NCBI GenBank assembly: GCA_038503065.1
Contig: JBCAMK010000003.1
Location: forward strand, 682,001 to 746,000
From: Paragyromitra xinjiangensis
Taxonomy: Eukaryota > Ascomycota > Pezizomycetes > Pezizales > Discinaceae
DNA: 64,000 bases
Direction: 5' to 3'
This document shows positions 43,819-55,246 of the stretch, piece after piece. The notes below the pieces were generated by a model. It was not told where the DNA came from. It saw nothing but the letters and a program-made list of their open reading frames with translations, and did no database searches. Each line of letters starts with the position of its first letter. Within the stretch, counting starts at the first letter, position 1. A program made the translations under genes and the position numbers.

Positions 43819-46800
43819 TTAATCAAGCAAATTGCAATTAGAAATTGCATCCAAATAAGAATTTGAGGAAAGTTGAACCAAATTATTCATACGAATAAAG
43901 TGAAGTAGATCAGTTGCATTGGTGTTGTCCAATATTGCTGTGTGCCAGTTGCTTCCCCATTGTGGGCGTGAAGAAAGGTTTAGCGGACAGTGTAAGGCTA
44001 GGTGGGTTGATGATGATGTTTCTCCACATGCACATGTTGTTGGAGGAGTCAGTGGGTTTGGGTCCGCTTTGGTTTGATTCGTGCGTAATAGGGAAATGGC
44101 TCGTGCTTGTGATCGTCGGAGGAATCTGATAACGTGAGGAGGATGTAGGGAAACTGGAATGAGAGCATTCCGCTGCCATTCTCTTAGGAGTTGTAATTTA
44201 GGTTGTAGGCATAGCCAGCCCAATGTCGTGCAGGTGTGTTTGCATGGATGTTTTGTTAGCCCTTCCTTGGCCAAGCGATCTGCTGTTTCGTTGCCTGCTA
44301 TGCCCATGTGAGATGGGGTCCAGCGTGCGGTGATCGAACAGTTTAGATTATGAAGGGTTTTGATGTGCGATAGAGTGTCGTTCAAAAATTGTCTGTTGGA
44401 TGTGGGTCCTCCAGTTAGGGCTCTAATTGCGTTTTGATTGTCAATGCAAAGGTAGATGTCGGCATTGTCTATTGGTAGGTTTTGGATGAGATATGAAGTG
44501 GCTTCCTGTATACCATGGAGTTCGGCATCTTCGTTTTCACATTGATGTCCGAGGTTGCAGTTGCCTGAGTGTGACTGGAGGGTTGTTCCGGCAAAGATAT
44601 GTTGTATGTTCCAGCCTGCTGCGGTGGTGCCTGTTTCAGATTTGGATCCGTCTGAATAGACTACCCAGGCATTGGAGAGGGAGTTTATCCAATCTTTGTG
44701 GGATAGGGTCGCCGATTGTTTGGTGCCCACTATGTGGATGTTGTTGTGAGGAAGATATGGGTGTGCGGGGAGGGAGAGGGCTTCAAGTGGGGGTCCTTGG
44801 AGGAGTTTAGAAAGAACGTTGCCAACTCTTTGTAGGCCTGTGCCTACGAATTTGTTGTGTTGTATATGTTGTTGTGGCATATGGTGAAGGGGGTTATTGG
44901 GATTGCGTAGGATGCGTATTGCGTAAAGTTGTGTGCGCATATCCAGTAATAAGTTGAGGGGGGGCAGTCCTGCCTCTGGCAGGAGTTTGTTGATGGGGGT
45001 GAATTTGGGGAGACCGGTTATAAGTCGGGCAACCCTGTGGTATGGGGGATTAAGTCGATTGAGAATGTCTGAAGTGCCAGTCCACCATACCTCTGAGCCA
45101 AATAGGGCTGCTGGGAGGATGATGGTGAGGGCTAATTGATGTAGGAGATGTGGTGTTGGGCCCTTGCTTTTGACGAGGTTGTTGACTAGATATAACGATG
45201 TTCGTAGTCTGGAGGCTGCTTTCTGGCAGTGTGTGTGAAAGTTTAATCTTTGGTCCAGTGTGATGCCAAGGACCTTCATTTGAGGAGATGGATCGATGGT
45301 TTTATCGAACAGATGTATGCTTTGTTTTATTGACAGGCTGCTGCTGGAGGGAATTAGGTGGAGCAGCTCGGTTTTGGGCTCGGAGAAGGATATGTTGAGG
45401 AAGTTTGCCCTTTGGGTTTTGGCTTTGTGCCTTTCGGTTAGCCTCTTCGTGGCATATAGCGGGGTTTTTGCAAATTGTAGTGCAGTGTCGTCATCAATGT
45501 ACATGGTAGACAATTCGTTGGTGGGGGCATTTGGGCAGTCCAATGCAGCTGCGTAGATAACGAATGTGATTGATGAGAGTGGTGATCCTTGGGGAAGGCC
45601 GATTTTAAGCGGGAGAGGTGGTTCCAGATTGCCATTTATTCTGAAGGCGAGGGTGCGATTGGAGGTGAAGCTTGACATCCATTTGATGCACCAGTTTGGA
45701 AATCGATAATGTTGGAGGATTTGAATTAGATGGGGATGAGAGACGCAATTGAAAGCTCCATCTATGTCTGTTGCTAGGAGGGTGGGTCGGGGGGGTAGGC
45801 ACTGGGTTTTTTGATCGTTATTGGTGATTGGTATGAGGAGTTGTTTTTGTGTGGGGGTGAGTATCAGATGGAGTGAGTCGATGGCGAATACGCCTGTTCT
45901 GGCTCCTGTGTGATGTTGTCAGATGGCTCCGTTGAGGGTGGCATACCGTTCCAGACTTTTTGCTACTATTTTTTCAAGAAGCTTCCCTAGGCAAGATAGT
46001 AGTGATACCGGGCGATAACTCTTGGGATCCGAGTAATCTGCCTTATTCGATTTAGGGATGGGGACGCAGTGTGTGATTTTCCATCTGTCGGGCATGTGGC
46101 CTGACTGTAGGAGATTATTGAATAGGGCGACAAGGAGTGCTGGTCGGGCTCTGTGTACTTCCCTGAGGGTGAGGTAATTGAAGCCGTCCGCTCCCACTGC
46201 TGTACGCATGTTGGAATGTTGGAGTAGATTTTCTATTTCCTGAGATGTGATGATGTGCGTGTATTCGCTGGTGTCTATGAGGGGGGGAGGTAGGAAATCA
46301 TTCGGGAGGGGTGGAGGTTCATTTTGGGGAGGGAAGAAGGTTTGGCGGAAAGATGCCCTGATTCCTTCATTGGTTGTGTTGCCTTGTATGGCTGGGATTG
46401 TGGATTTGTTGCGGGCGGAGGATTTGTTTAATAGGTTCCATGCCGCGCTTGGGTTCATGCCTTTGAGAGTGAGGTGCCAGTGATTCCATTTTGCTTGGAT
46501 GATTTCGGCTCTCCAGATGCGTCTCGTTTCATTGGCTTGGTGTCGGATGATGGGTGAGGAATTTGGTTTTCGTCGTTGTTTCTCTAGCCAGCCTAGTTTG
46601 CGCTTGAGAGTGGAAAGGTGAGGTGTCCACCAGGCTTTGGCTTGTATTTTGGGTTTGGAAAAGGGGACTGCATTTTGAATGGCTTTGTTGATTAGGCTCT
46701 CGATGTGATCGAGAGTAGTTTCAGTTGCCTGTATATTGCTATAGTCGAAGGGGATGATTCCATCTTGTATGGTTTTGTGGAAAGTAGGCCAATTAGTTTT

Positions 46801-47541
46801 GGAATAGAGGAGTCGGGATGAATAGGAGGGGGGGTGTAGGTATAAGACGGTTTTCAATGTGATATGGTCAGAGTTGTGACCGTCTGTGGCAGGTGCTGAC
46901 CATGGACCTAATATATCTGTGAGGCCTCTGGCAAAGGTTAAATCAATGATGGAGGGGGAGTTTCCATTTCGCGGGAAGTGTGTGAATGTGCCTGGTTTGT
47001 TGAGGAGTCTGAAGTTGTTTTCCTCTAGCCATTCTGTTACTGTTTCTGTGAGGTGTAAATGCCTGGAGAAATATCGATGGGAGGTTTCAGCTTCTTCTCC
47101 ATACCACCACGGGTGGTGTAGATTGAAGTCTCCAGCTAAAATGGAATTTGTATGAAAGGAGTGTGATAATAATGGAAGATAATGATTATCGTTTGTGCGA
47201 GGTTGTAGGTATAAATTGCAAACTTCCAATTTGGTGTGTGCAGTTTGAAGGGTGACCGCAATCATGTTTGGATTCGGTTTGAGTGTGACGATGGTTTTTA
47301 TGTTAAGGTTCTTTCGAATATAAATAACAACTTTAGGAAAAACACAAGGAAAATATATGTCGAAATTGCTTGCTGCTGGAGGTAGGCCATTATGGTCTAC
47401 CCAAGGTTCCTGTAGCATTTGGATAAGAATGTTGTTTGATGAATCAATGTCCCGAATTACTGAAAGAGTAGAGGCCTGTCCTTTGGCGCAGTTCAGTTGC
47501 TGCACTATGGCTATGCCTGATGAGATTGGGTGTGGCTGCAT
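43819..47541 (-). pseudogene. LINE-A3 ORF2 with one stop inside RT
   Basis: 1240 codons, domains as described for A2. The single defect is TGA at 45919-45921 where A2 has CGA (LNGAI then QHHTGA), about 540 codons in, between the YRPVSLLSCLGK block and the TDIDGAFNCV block of RT. It therefore loses the polymerase active site (YIDD) and RNase H. The frame on both sides is otherwise open. The change is C to T in a CpG. Confidence 0.94.
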
Positions 47542-48950
47542 TAAGCAGTGTTGGTGTTGGTTCGGGAGGATTTGAGGCTCTCAGTGAGCTTGGTGTAGGC
47601 AATGCAGACTTTGCGTTCATAGGCTTTGTGTCCTTGATTGCAGTTGGCACAGCGGATTGGGGGGTGAGTGCATTTGGTGCCTGCTGGGCATCCGGAGGTG
47701 GTGCAGGGGTGCTTGAATGTTTCGTGGGCTTCTGCACATACTGCGCATTTGAAGTCCTTTTTGCATGTTTGTTGATGGTGACCATATTCTTGGCACCTTC
47801 TGCATTGTGTAGTGGGGGAAACGGCAATGTATTCCTGTACTCGACAGAAGGAGTTGAAGAGGGGGATTTGTGAGAGGCCGAGTGTTTCCATGGTGAATTT
47901 CTGTGGTAGGGCGATGACGATTGCTGAGTGGGTTTTGTTGGCTCTAGCTTCTGGAGTTGTGAGCCAGCGGGGGGTTTGGGCAAGGGTGAAAGTTGGTACG
48001 GAGATGGCCATTTGTTCTGTGACTTCTGCCATTGTTGCTTTGGTAGGGATGCCGTGAATAATGAATTTAGACCACTTGGAGTTTGGTCTGGCTTCGCCGA
48101 GGGGGACCTTGAGCAGGGCGCATGCCATTTCGATTTCCTTCTGATAAGCTTGGCAAATTTGTTCGGCAGATTCATCAGGGCGGGTGGTTAGAACGAAGTT
48201 GTGCCTGGCGGTTTTGGTGCACATGAGGATGGAAGTGTTACGTGGAGCGAGCTCCTTGTTTATTGCGGTTAGGAGGGAAGAAGTTTCAACTGATGGTGGG
48301 ATGTCGGCGGAAGTTTCCAAAATGATTTGACGATTGATGGTGGTGAATTGGGGTTGGAAGAGCTTGGGAGGGAGGGCCTTCTTCTTTTTGCCCTTGTTGA
48401 CTTTGGTGAAGGGGGCTGCGGGTGCATTTGCAGCTTGTGCATATGTCATGGGCTTTCCGTCGTTGAGGAGGGGGGTTTGGGGTTTTTGTGCAGGTGGTTT
48501 TTGCTGCTGGTTGCTGGCTGGTGCCGGGGTGCGAGTGGGTTGGCTGGTGTTCTTGTCGATGGTTTGAAGGGACCTGGCCATGTTGTTGAGGGTGGTGGAA
48601 AGTTTTCCAACCATTTCCTGGAGGATCTTAGTTTGATCCGTGAGTCTAAGGATGTCGTTCTCCTGCATGGCGACTTTTGCAAGGAGGTGGGTGTTGTTTT
48701 CTTCCACTTGCGAGTGGAGTCTGGCAAAGCTTGATTTCGACAGCCAGGCGAGATACTGCTCAGTGGAGTCCTCGTGGTCAACGTCGGGCATGTAGTCTTC
48801 ATGTTTATTGAAGTCTTTGAGCCAGTTGGGGGTAGAATCATCGGGAAGTTCTTGCATGAGGGCTTCGTCGATGTATTGGGAATCGGTGGAGAGACCAGCA
48901 TGAGCTGAGTCGAAGAGGGATTGACCGGTGGAGGGACCAGGAGCCGCCAT
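47541..48950 (-). CDS. LINE-A3 ORF1, intact
   Basis: 469 residues from ATG 48948-48950 to the TAATG overlap with ORF2. Same features as A2 ORF1: coiled-coil-like region, Pro/Gln linker, SKFIIHGIPTKAT and QTPRWLTTPEAR block, and zinc knuckles CRRCQEYGHHQQTC, CAVCAEAHETFKHPC, CANCNQGHKAYERKVC. The same frame stays open for 108 further codons upstream to the 5' end (49274) with no ATG, so a longer product would need a non-ATG start. No visible damage; it could still be made and package RNA of other copies. Confidence 0.93.
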   Translation of the reverse strand: MAAPGPSTGQSLFDSAHAGLSTDSQYIDEALMQELPDDSTPNWLKDFNKHEDYMPDVDHEDSTEQYLAWLSKSSFARLHSQVEENNTHLLAKVAMQENDILRLTDQTKILQEMVGKLSTTLNNMARSLQTIDKNTSQPTRTPAPASNQQQKPPAQKPQTPLLNDGKPMTYAQAANAPAAPFTKVNKGKKKKALPPKLFQPQFTTINRQIILETSADIPPSVETSSLLTAINKELAPRNTSILMCTKTARHNFVLTTRPDESAEQICQAYQKEIEMACALLKVPLGEARPNSKWSKFIIHGIPTKATMAEVTEQMAISVPTFTLAQTPRWLTTPEARANKTHSAIVIALPQKFTMETLGLSQIPLFNSFCRVQEYIAVSPTTQCRRCQEYGHHQQTCKKDFKCAVCAEAHETFKHPCTTSGCPAGTKCTHPPIRCANCNQGHKAYERKVCIAYTKLTESLKSSRTNTNTA

Positions 48951-49543
48951 TTGTTTGGTTGGGGATCCTGAGCGAGCGGGGGCTGGTGAGGGATTGGAGA
49001 GGGTGCGCTTCTTGCCTATGAGGGGGAGAGTGAAGTTGGTGCCAAAGGTCACCAGCTTCACAGGAGATGGGGAGGGTGTGCGGGATCTCCTGGGGGGAGT
49101 TTGGGGCGGATCCAGGATGAGTTGGGGCGATGCGCCCGATGAAAGGTTGCGAGTGCGGGGAAGTGGTGAGAAATGAAGCCGAAGATTTAGAGACTTTTTG
49201 CAGTGTGTAGCGCCGTTGCAACGTAGCTTTTGGAGTTTTGCAGGGATCTTTTTCGCGTGCAGGATGAGGCCCAATTTCCAATTTCCAATTTCGTTTAATT
49301 TAGACGATCGCTAACCTAACTAGCTACCGAATGGTACGCGTATAAGAATACATGACCTCATCCACCGCCAACCTCTTCTTCCCCGTTAATAAAAACATCA
49401 TACATAAATAAAGAAAACTCAAAACAAAATAACACAAACACACGTAAACCCACAATATAAATCAAAAGAAATAAATGAAATATCCCCAATAACCGGAAAC
49501 AAAAGAAAAACTTCCCCCGCCCCGATTACCAGTTTTCATTCTT

Positions 49544-52500
49544 TTAATCAAGCAAATTGCAATTAGAAATTGCGTCCAGATATGAATTTGAAGAAAGTTG
49601 AACCAAATTATTCATGCGAATGAAGTGGAGTAAGTCAGTTGCGTTGGTATTGTTCAATATTGCTGTATGCCAATCGCTTCCCCATTGTGGGCGCGAAGAG
49701 ATGTTTAGCGGACAGTGCAAAGCAAGATGAATTGATGATAATGTTTCCCCGCATGCGCATGTGGTTGGGGGAGTCAGTGGATTTGGATCCGCTTTTGTTT
49801 GGTTCGTTCGTAATAGGGAAATAGCTCGCGCTTGTGATCGTCGGAGGAATCTAATGATAGGAGGAGGATGTAGGGAGACTGAGGTGGGGGAATTCCTTTG
49901 CCATTCTCTCAAGAGTTGTAGTTTGGGTTGTAAGCATAGCCAGCCCAATGTCATGCAGGTGTGTCTGCATGGATGTTTTATTAGCCCTTCTTTGGCCAGG
50001 CGATCTGCTGTTTCGTTGCCTGCTATGCCCATGTGAGATGGGGTCCAGCGTGCAGTGATGGAACAGTTTAAATTGTGGAGAATTTTGATGTGCGATAGGG
50101 TGTCATTCAAAAATTGTCTGTTGGATGTAGGTCCTCCAGCTAGGGCTCTGATTGCGTTTTGATTGTCAATGCAGAGGTAAATATCAGCGTTGTCTATTGG
50201 TAGATTTTTGACCAGATGTGAGGTGGCTTCCTGTATGCCGTGGAGTTCGGCGTCCTCGTTTTCACATTGGTGTCCAAGGTTGCAGTTGCCTGAATATGAG
50301 TGGAGGGTTGTTCCGGCAAAGATATGTTGGATATTCCAGCCTGCTGCAGTGATGCCTGTTTCGGATTTAGATCCATCTGAGTAAACTACCCAGGCGTTGG
50401 AAAGAGAATTTATCCAATCTTTGTGGGATAGGGTTGCCGATTGTTTGGTGCCCACTATGTGGATGTTGTGGTTGGGAAGAAATGGATATGCAGGGAGGGA
50501 GAGGGCTTCGAGTGGGGGTCCTTGAAGGAGTTTGGAAAGGATGTTGCCAACTCTTTGTAGGCCTGTGCCAACGAATTTGTTGTGTTGTATGTGTTGTTGT
50601 AAAATGTGGTGAAGGGGATTATTGGGATTGCGTAGGATGCGTATCGCATAGAGTTGTGTGCGCATGTCCAATAATAAGTTGAGAGGAGGTAATCCTGCTT
50701 CTGGCAGAAGTTTGTTGATGGGGGTAAATTTCGGGAGGCCGGTTATGAGTCGGGCAACTCTATGGTAGGGGGGGTTGAGTCGGTTGAGGATATCTGAGGT
50801 GCCTGTCCACCATACCTCTGAGCCAAAAAGGGCTGCTGGGAGGATGATGGTGAGGGCTAATTGATGGAGGAGGTGTGGAGTTGGGCCCTTGCTCTTAACA
50901 AGGTTGTTGACTAAGTATAGCGATGTCCGTAGTCTGGAGGCGGTTTTCTGGCAGTGCGTATGGAAGTTCAATCTTTGATCCAGTATGATACCTAGGACCT
51001 TGATTTGCGGAGATGGGTTGATGGTTTTGTTGAATAGCTGTATGCTTTGTTTTATTGACAGGCTGCTGCTGGAAGGAATTAGGTGGAGCAGTTCGGTCTT
51101 GGGCTCGGAAAATGATATGTTGAGGAAGTTTGCCCTTTGGGTTTTTGCCTCATGCCTTTCGGTCAACCTTTTTGTGGCATATGATGGGGTTTTTGCAAGT
51201 TGAAGTGCAGTATCGTCGTCAATGTATATTGTTGATAATTCATTGGCAGGGGCGTTTGGGCAATCCAGTGCAGCTGCGTATATGACAAATGTAATTGATG
51301 ACAATGGTGATCCTTGAGGAAGGCCAATTTTTAGTGGAAGTGGTGGTTCCAGGTTGCCATTTATTCTGAAGGCGAGGGTGCGGTTGGAATTGAAGCTAGA
51401 CATCCATTTGATGCACCAGTTTGGAAATCGGTAGTGTTGGAAAATTTGGATTAGATGGGGGTGGGAAACACAGTTGAAGGCTCCGTCTATGTCTGTTGCT
51501 AGGAGGGTGGGACGGGGGGGTAGGCGCTGGGTTTTCCGATCATTATTGGTGATTGGTATGAGGAGTTGTTTTTGTGCGGGAGTGAGTATTAAGTGGAGTG
51601 AATCAATAGCAGATACACCTGTTCTGGCTCCTGTGTGGTGTTGTTGAATGGCTCCGTTGAGAGTAGCGTACTGTTCCAGCCTTTTTGCTACTATTTTCTC
51701 TAGGAGTTTGCCTAGGCAGGATAATAGGGATACTGGGCGGTAGCTCTTGGGATCTGAGTAGTCTGCCTTATTCGACTTGGGAATAGGAATGCAGTGTGTG
51801 ATTTTCCATCTGTCGGGCATGTGGCCTGACTGTAGGAGGTTGTTGAACAGGGCAACGAGGAGGGCTGGACGGGCCCTATGTACCTCCCTAAGGGTGAGGT
51901 AGTTGAAGCCGTCCGCTCCCACTGCTGTACGCATGTTGGAATGTTGGAGTAGGTTTTCTATTTCCTGGAATGTGATGATGTGCGTATATTCGCTGGTGTC
52001 TATGAGGGGAGGAGGTAGGAAGTTGTTCGGGAGGGGTGGAGGTTCGTTTTGGGGAGGGAAGAAGGTTTGTCGGAAGGATGCCCCAATGTCTTCGTTTGTT
52101 GTATTGCCTCATATGGCTGGGATTGTGGATTTGTTGCGGGCGGAGGATTTATTTAATAGGTTCCATGCCGCGCTTGGGTTCATGCCTTTGAGAGTGAGGT
52201 GCCAGTGATTCCATTTTGCTTGGATGATCTCGGCTTTCCATATGCGTCTCGTTTCATTTGCTTGGTGTCGAATCGCTGGTGGGGAATTTGGTTTTCGTCG
52301 TTGTTTTTCTAGCCAAGCTAGCTTGCGTTTAAGAGTGGAAAGGTGGGGTGTCCACCACGCTTTGGCTTGTATTTTGGGTTTGGATAAGGGAACTGCATTT
52401 TGAATGGCTTTGTTGATTAGGCTCTCGATGTAGTCGAGGGTGGTTTCAGTTGCCTGTATGTTGCTGTAGTCGAAAGGAATAATCCTGTCCTGAATGGTTT

Positions 52501-53266
52501 TATGAAAGGTAGGCCAATCAGTTTTTGAATATAGGAGACGTGGTAAATAAGAGGGAGGGTGTAAGTATAAAACGGTTTTTAGTGTAATGGGGTCAGAATT
52601 ATGTTCATCCGCGGCAGGTGCTGACCATGGGCCTAATATGTCTGTGAGGCCTCTAGCGAGGGTTAAGTCAATGATGGAGGGGGAATTTCCATTTCTTGGA
52701 AAGTGTGTGAATGTGCCCGGTTTGTTGAGGAGTCTGAAATTATTTTCCTCTAGCCATTCCGTTACTGTTTCTGTGAGGTGTAAGTGCCTGGAGAAGTATC
52801 GGTGTGTAGTTTCGGCTTCTTCTCCATACCACCACAGGTGGTGAAGGTTGAAGTCTCCGGCTAGAATGGAATTTGTGTGAAAGGAGTGCGATAGTAGTGG
52901 GAGGTGGTGATTGTCGTTAGCGCGAGGTTGGAGGTATAGGTTGCATATTTCCAGTTTGGTGTGTGCAGTTTGGAGGGTGACCGCAATCATGTGTGGATTC
53001 GGTTTGAGTGTGACAGTGGTTTTTATGTTGAAATTTTTACGAATATAAGTTACGACTTTAGGAAACATACAAGGAAAGTAAATGTCAAAATTATTTGCCG
53101 CTGGGGGTAGGCCATTGTGATCTAGCCAAGGTTCCTGTAGCATTTGAATGAGAATGTTGTTTGATGAATCAATGTCCCGAATTACTGAAAGGGTAGAGGC
53201 CTGTCCTTTGGCGCAGTTCAGTTGCTGCACAATGGCTATGCCTGATGAAATTGGGTGTGGCTGCAT
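49544..53266 (-). pseudogene. LINE-A4 ORF2 with one stop before RT
   Basis: 1240 codons with all endonuclease (GDFNLHHLWWYG), RT (YIDD) and RNase H (YSDGS, WTPSHMGIAGNETAD) motifs. The single defect is TGA at 52109-52111, where sister copies have CAA (PAI then GNTTNE), between endonuclease and RT. This is a two-base change. Everything downstream is open for 854 codons to the stop. Confidence 0.93.
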
Positions 53267-54675
53267 TAAGCAGTGTTGGTGTTAGTTCGAGAGGATTTAA
53301 GGCTCTCAGTGAGCTTGGTATAGGCAATGCAAACTTTGCGTTCATAGGCTTTGTGTCCTTGATTGCAGTTGGCACAGCGGATTGGGGGATGAGTGCATTT
53401 GGTGCCTGCTGGGCAACCGGAGGTGGTGCAGGGGTGCTTGAATGTTTCATGGGCTTCCGCACATACTGCGCATTTGACGTCCTTTTTGCAGGTTTGTTGA
53501 TGGTGACCATATTCTTGGCACCTTCTGCATTGTGTCGTGGGGGAAACAGCAATGTATTCCTGTACACGACAGAAGGAGTTGAATAGGGGAATTTGTGAAA
53601 GGCCGAGTGTTTCCATGGTGAATTTTTGTGGTAGGGCGATAACGATTGCTGAATGGGTCTTGTTGGCTCTCGCTTCTGGGGTTGTGAGCCAGCGGGGGGT
53701 TTGGGCAAGTGTGAAGGTTGGTACTGAAATGGCCATTTGTTCTGTGACTTCTGCCATTGTTGCTTTGGTAGGGATGCCGTGAATGATGAATTTGGACCAT
53801 TTGGAATTTGGTCTGGCTTCACCGAGTGGGACCTTGAGCAGAGCGCATGCCGTTTCGATTTCCTTTTGGTAAGCCTGGCAGATTTGTTCGGCAGATTCAT
53901 CAGGACGGGTGGTTAGAACGAAGTTGTGCCTGGCAGTTTTGGTGCACATGAGGATGGAGGTGTTGCGTGGGGCGAGCTCCTTGTTTATTGCGGTCAGGAG
54001 GGAAGAGGTTTCTACTGTCGATGGGATGTCGGCGGAGGTTTCCAGAATGATTTGACGATTGATGGTGGTGAATTGGGGTTGGAATAGCTTGGGGGGAAGG
54101 GCCTTCTTCTTTTTGCCCTTGTTGACCTTGGTGAACGGGGCTGCGGGGGCATTTGTAGCTTGTGCATATGTCATGGGCTTTCCGTCGTTGAGGAGGGGGG
54201 TTTGGGGTTTTTGTGCAGGAGGTTTTTGCTGCTGGTTGTTGGCTGGTGCCGGGGTGCGAATGGGTTGGCTGGTGTTCTTGTCAATGGTTTGAAGAGACCT
54301 GGCCATGTTGTTGAGTGTGGTGGAGAGTTTTCCAACCATTTCCTGAAGGATCTTGGTCTGATCCGTGAGCCTGAGGATGTCGTTTTCCTGCGTGGCTACT
54401 TTGGCGAGAAGGTGGGTGTTGTTTTCTTCCACTTGGGAGTGGAGTCTAGCGAAGCTTGATTTCGATAGCCAGGCGAGGTATTGCTCAGTGGAGTCCTCGT
54501 GGTCAACGTCGGGCATATAGTCTTCATGTTTACTGAAGTCTTTGAGCCAGTTGGGGGTAGAATCATCGGGAAGTTCTTGCATGAGGGCTTTGTCGATGTA
54601 TTGTGAATCGGTGGAGGGACCAGCATGAGCTGAGTCGAAGAGGGATTGACCGGTGGAGGGACCAGGAGCCGCCAT
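53266..54675 (-). CDS. LINE-A4 ORF1, intact
   Basis: 469 residues from ATG 54673-54675, TAATG-coupled to ORF2. Zinc knuckles and the central PRWLTTPEAR block are as in A3; small changes such as KKDVKC for KKDFKC before the second knuckle. The upstream non-ATG extension of 108 codons is open here too. Putative RNA-binding Gag-like protein. Confidence 0.93.
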   Translation of the reverse strand: MAAPGPSTGQSLFDSAHAGPSTDSQYIDKALMQELPDDSTPNWLKDFSKHEDYMPDVDHEDSTEQYLAWLSKSSFARLHSQVEENNTHLLAKVATQENDILRLTDQTKILQEMVGKLSTTLNNMARSLQTIDKNTSQPIRTPAPANNQQQKPPAQKPQTPLLNDGKPMTYAQATNAPAAPFTKVNKGKKKKALPPKLFQPQFTTINRQIILETSADIPSTVETSSLLTAINKELAPRNTSILMCTKTARHNFVLTTRPDESAEQICQAYQKEIETACALLKVPLGEARPNSKWSKFIIHGIPTKATMAEVTEQMAISVPTFTLAQTPRWLTTPEARANKTHSAIVIALPQKFTMETLGLSQIPLFNSFCRVQEYIAVSPTTQCRRCQEYGHHQQTCKKDVKCAVCAEAHETFKHPCTTSGCPAGTKCTHPPIRCANCNQGHKAYERKVCIAYTKLTESLKSSRTNTNTA

Positions 54676-55246
54676 TTGTTTGGTTGGGGATCCTGAGCGA
54701 GCGGGGGCTGGTGAAGGGTTGGAGAGGGTGCGCTTCTTGCCGATGAGGGGGAGGGTGAAGTTGGTGCCAAAGGTCACCAGCTTCACAGGAGATGGGGATG
54801 GTGTGCGGGATCTCCTGGGAGGAGTTTGGGGCGGATCCAGGATGAGTTGGGGCGATGCGCCCGATGAGAGGTTGCGAGAGCGGGGAAGTGGTGAGATATG
54901 AAGCCGAAGATTTAGAGACTTTTTGCAGTGTGTAACGCCGTTGCAACGTAGCTTTTGGAGTTTGGCAGGGATCTTTTTCGCGTGCAGGATGAGGCCCAAT
55001 TTCCAATTTCCAATTTCATTTAATTTTAGACGGTCGCTAACCTAACTAGCTAACCGAATGGTACGCGTATAAGAATACATGACCTCATCCGCCGCCAACC
55101 TCTCTTCCCCGTGATAAACAAACTTACAAAATAAAAGAAAAATAAAACAAAATAACACTTCGAACCAACATATAAAATAAATGAAATTCCCAATAACCGG
55201 AAACAAAAGAAAAGCTTCCTCCGCCCGGTTTACCAGTTTTCATTCT

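Larger units (their letters stand above)
43552..49272 (-). mobile_element. LINE-A copy 3 (A3), full length
   Basis: 5721 bp from GAGGCCC (49266-49272) to the heptamer tail at 43552. The 3' tail abuts G2b and the 5' end abuts the tail of A4. ORF1 is intact and ORF2 has one stop. Good reference copy for the family. Confidence 0.95.
49273..54997 (-). mobile_element. LINE-A copy 4 (A4), full length
   Basis: 5725 bp, GAGGCCC at 54991-54997 to the tail at 49273. Head-to-tail between A3 and A5. It differs from A3 by scattered substitutions throughout, too many for a fresh tandem duplication. Confidence 0.95.
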
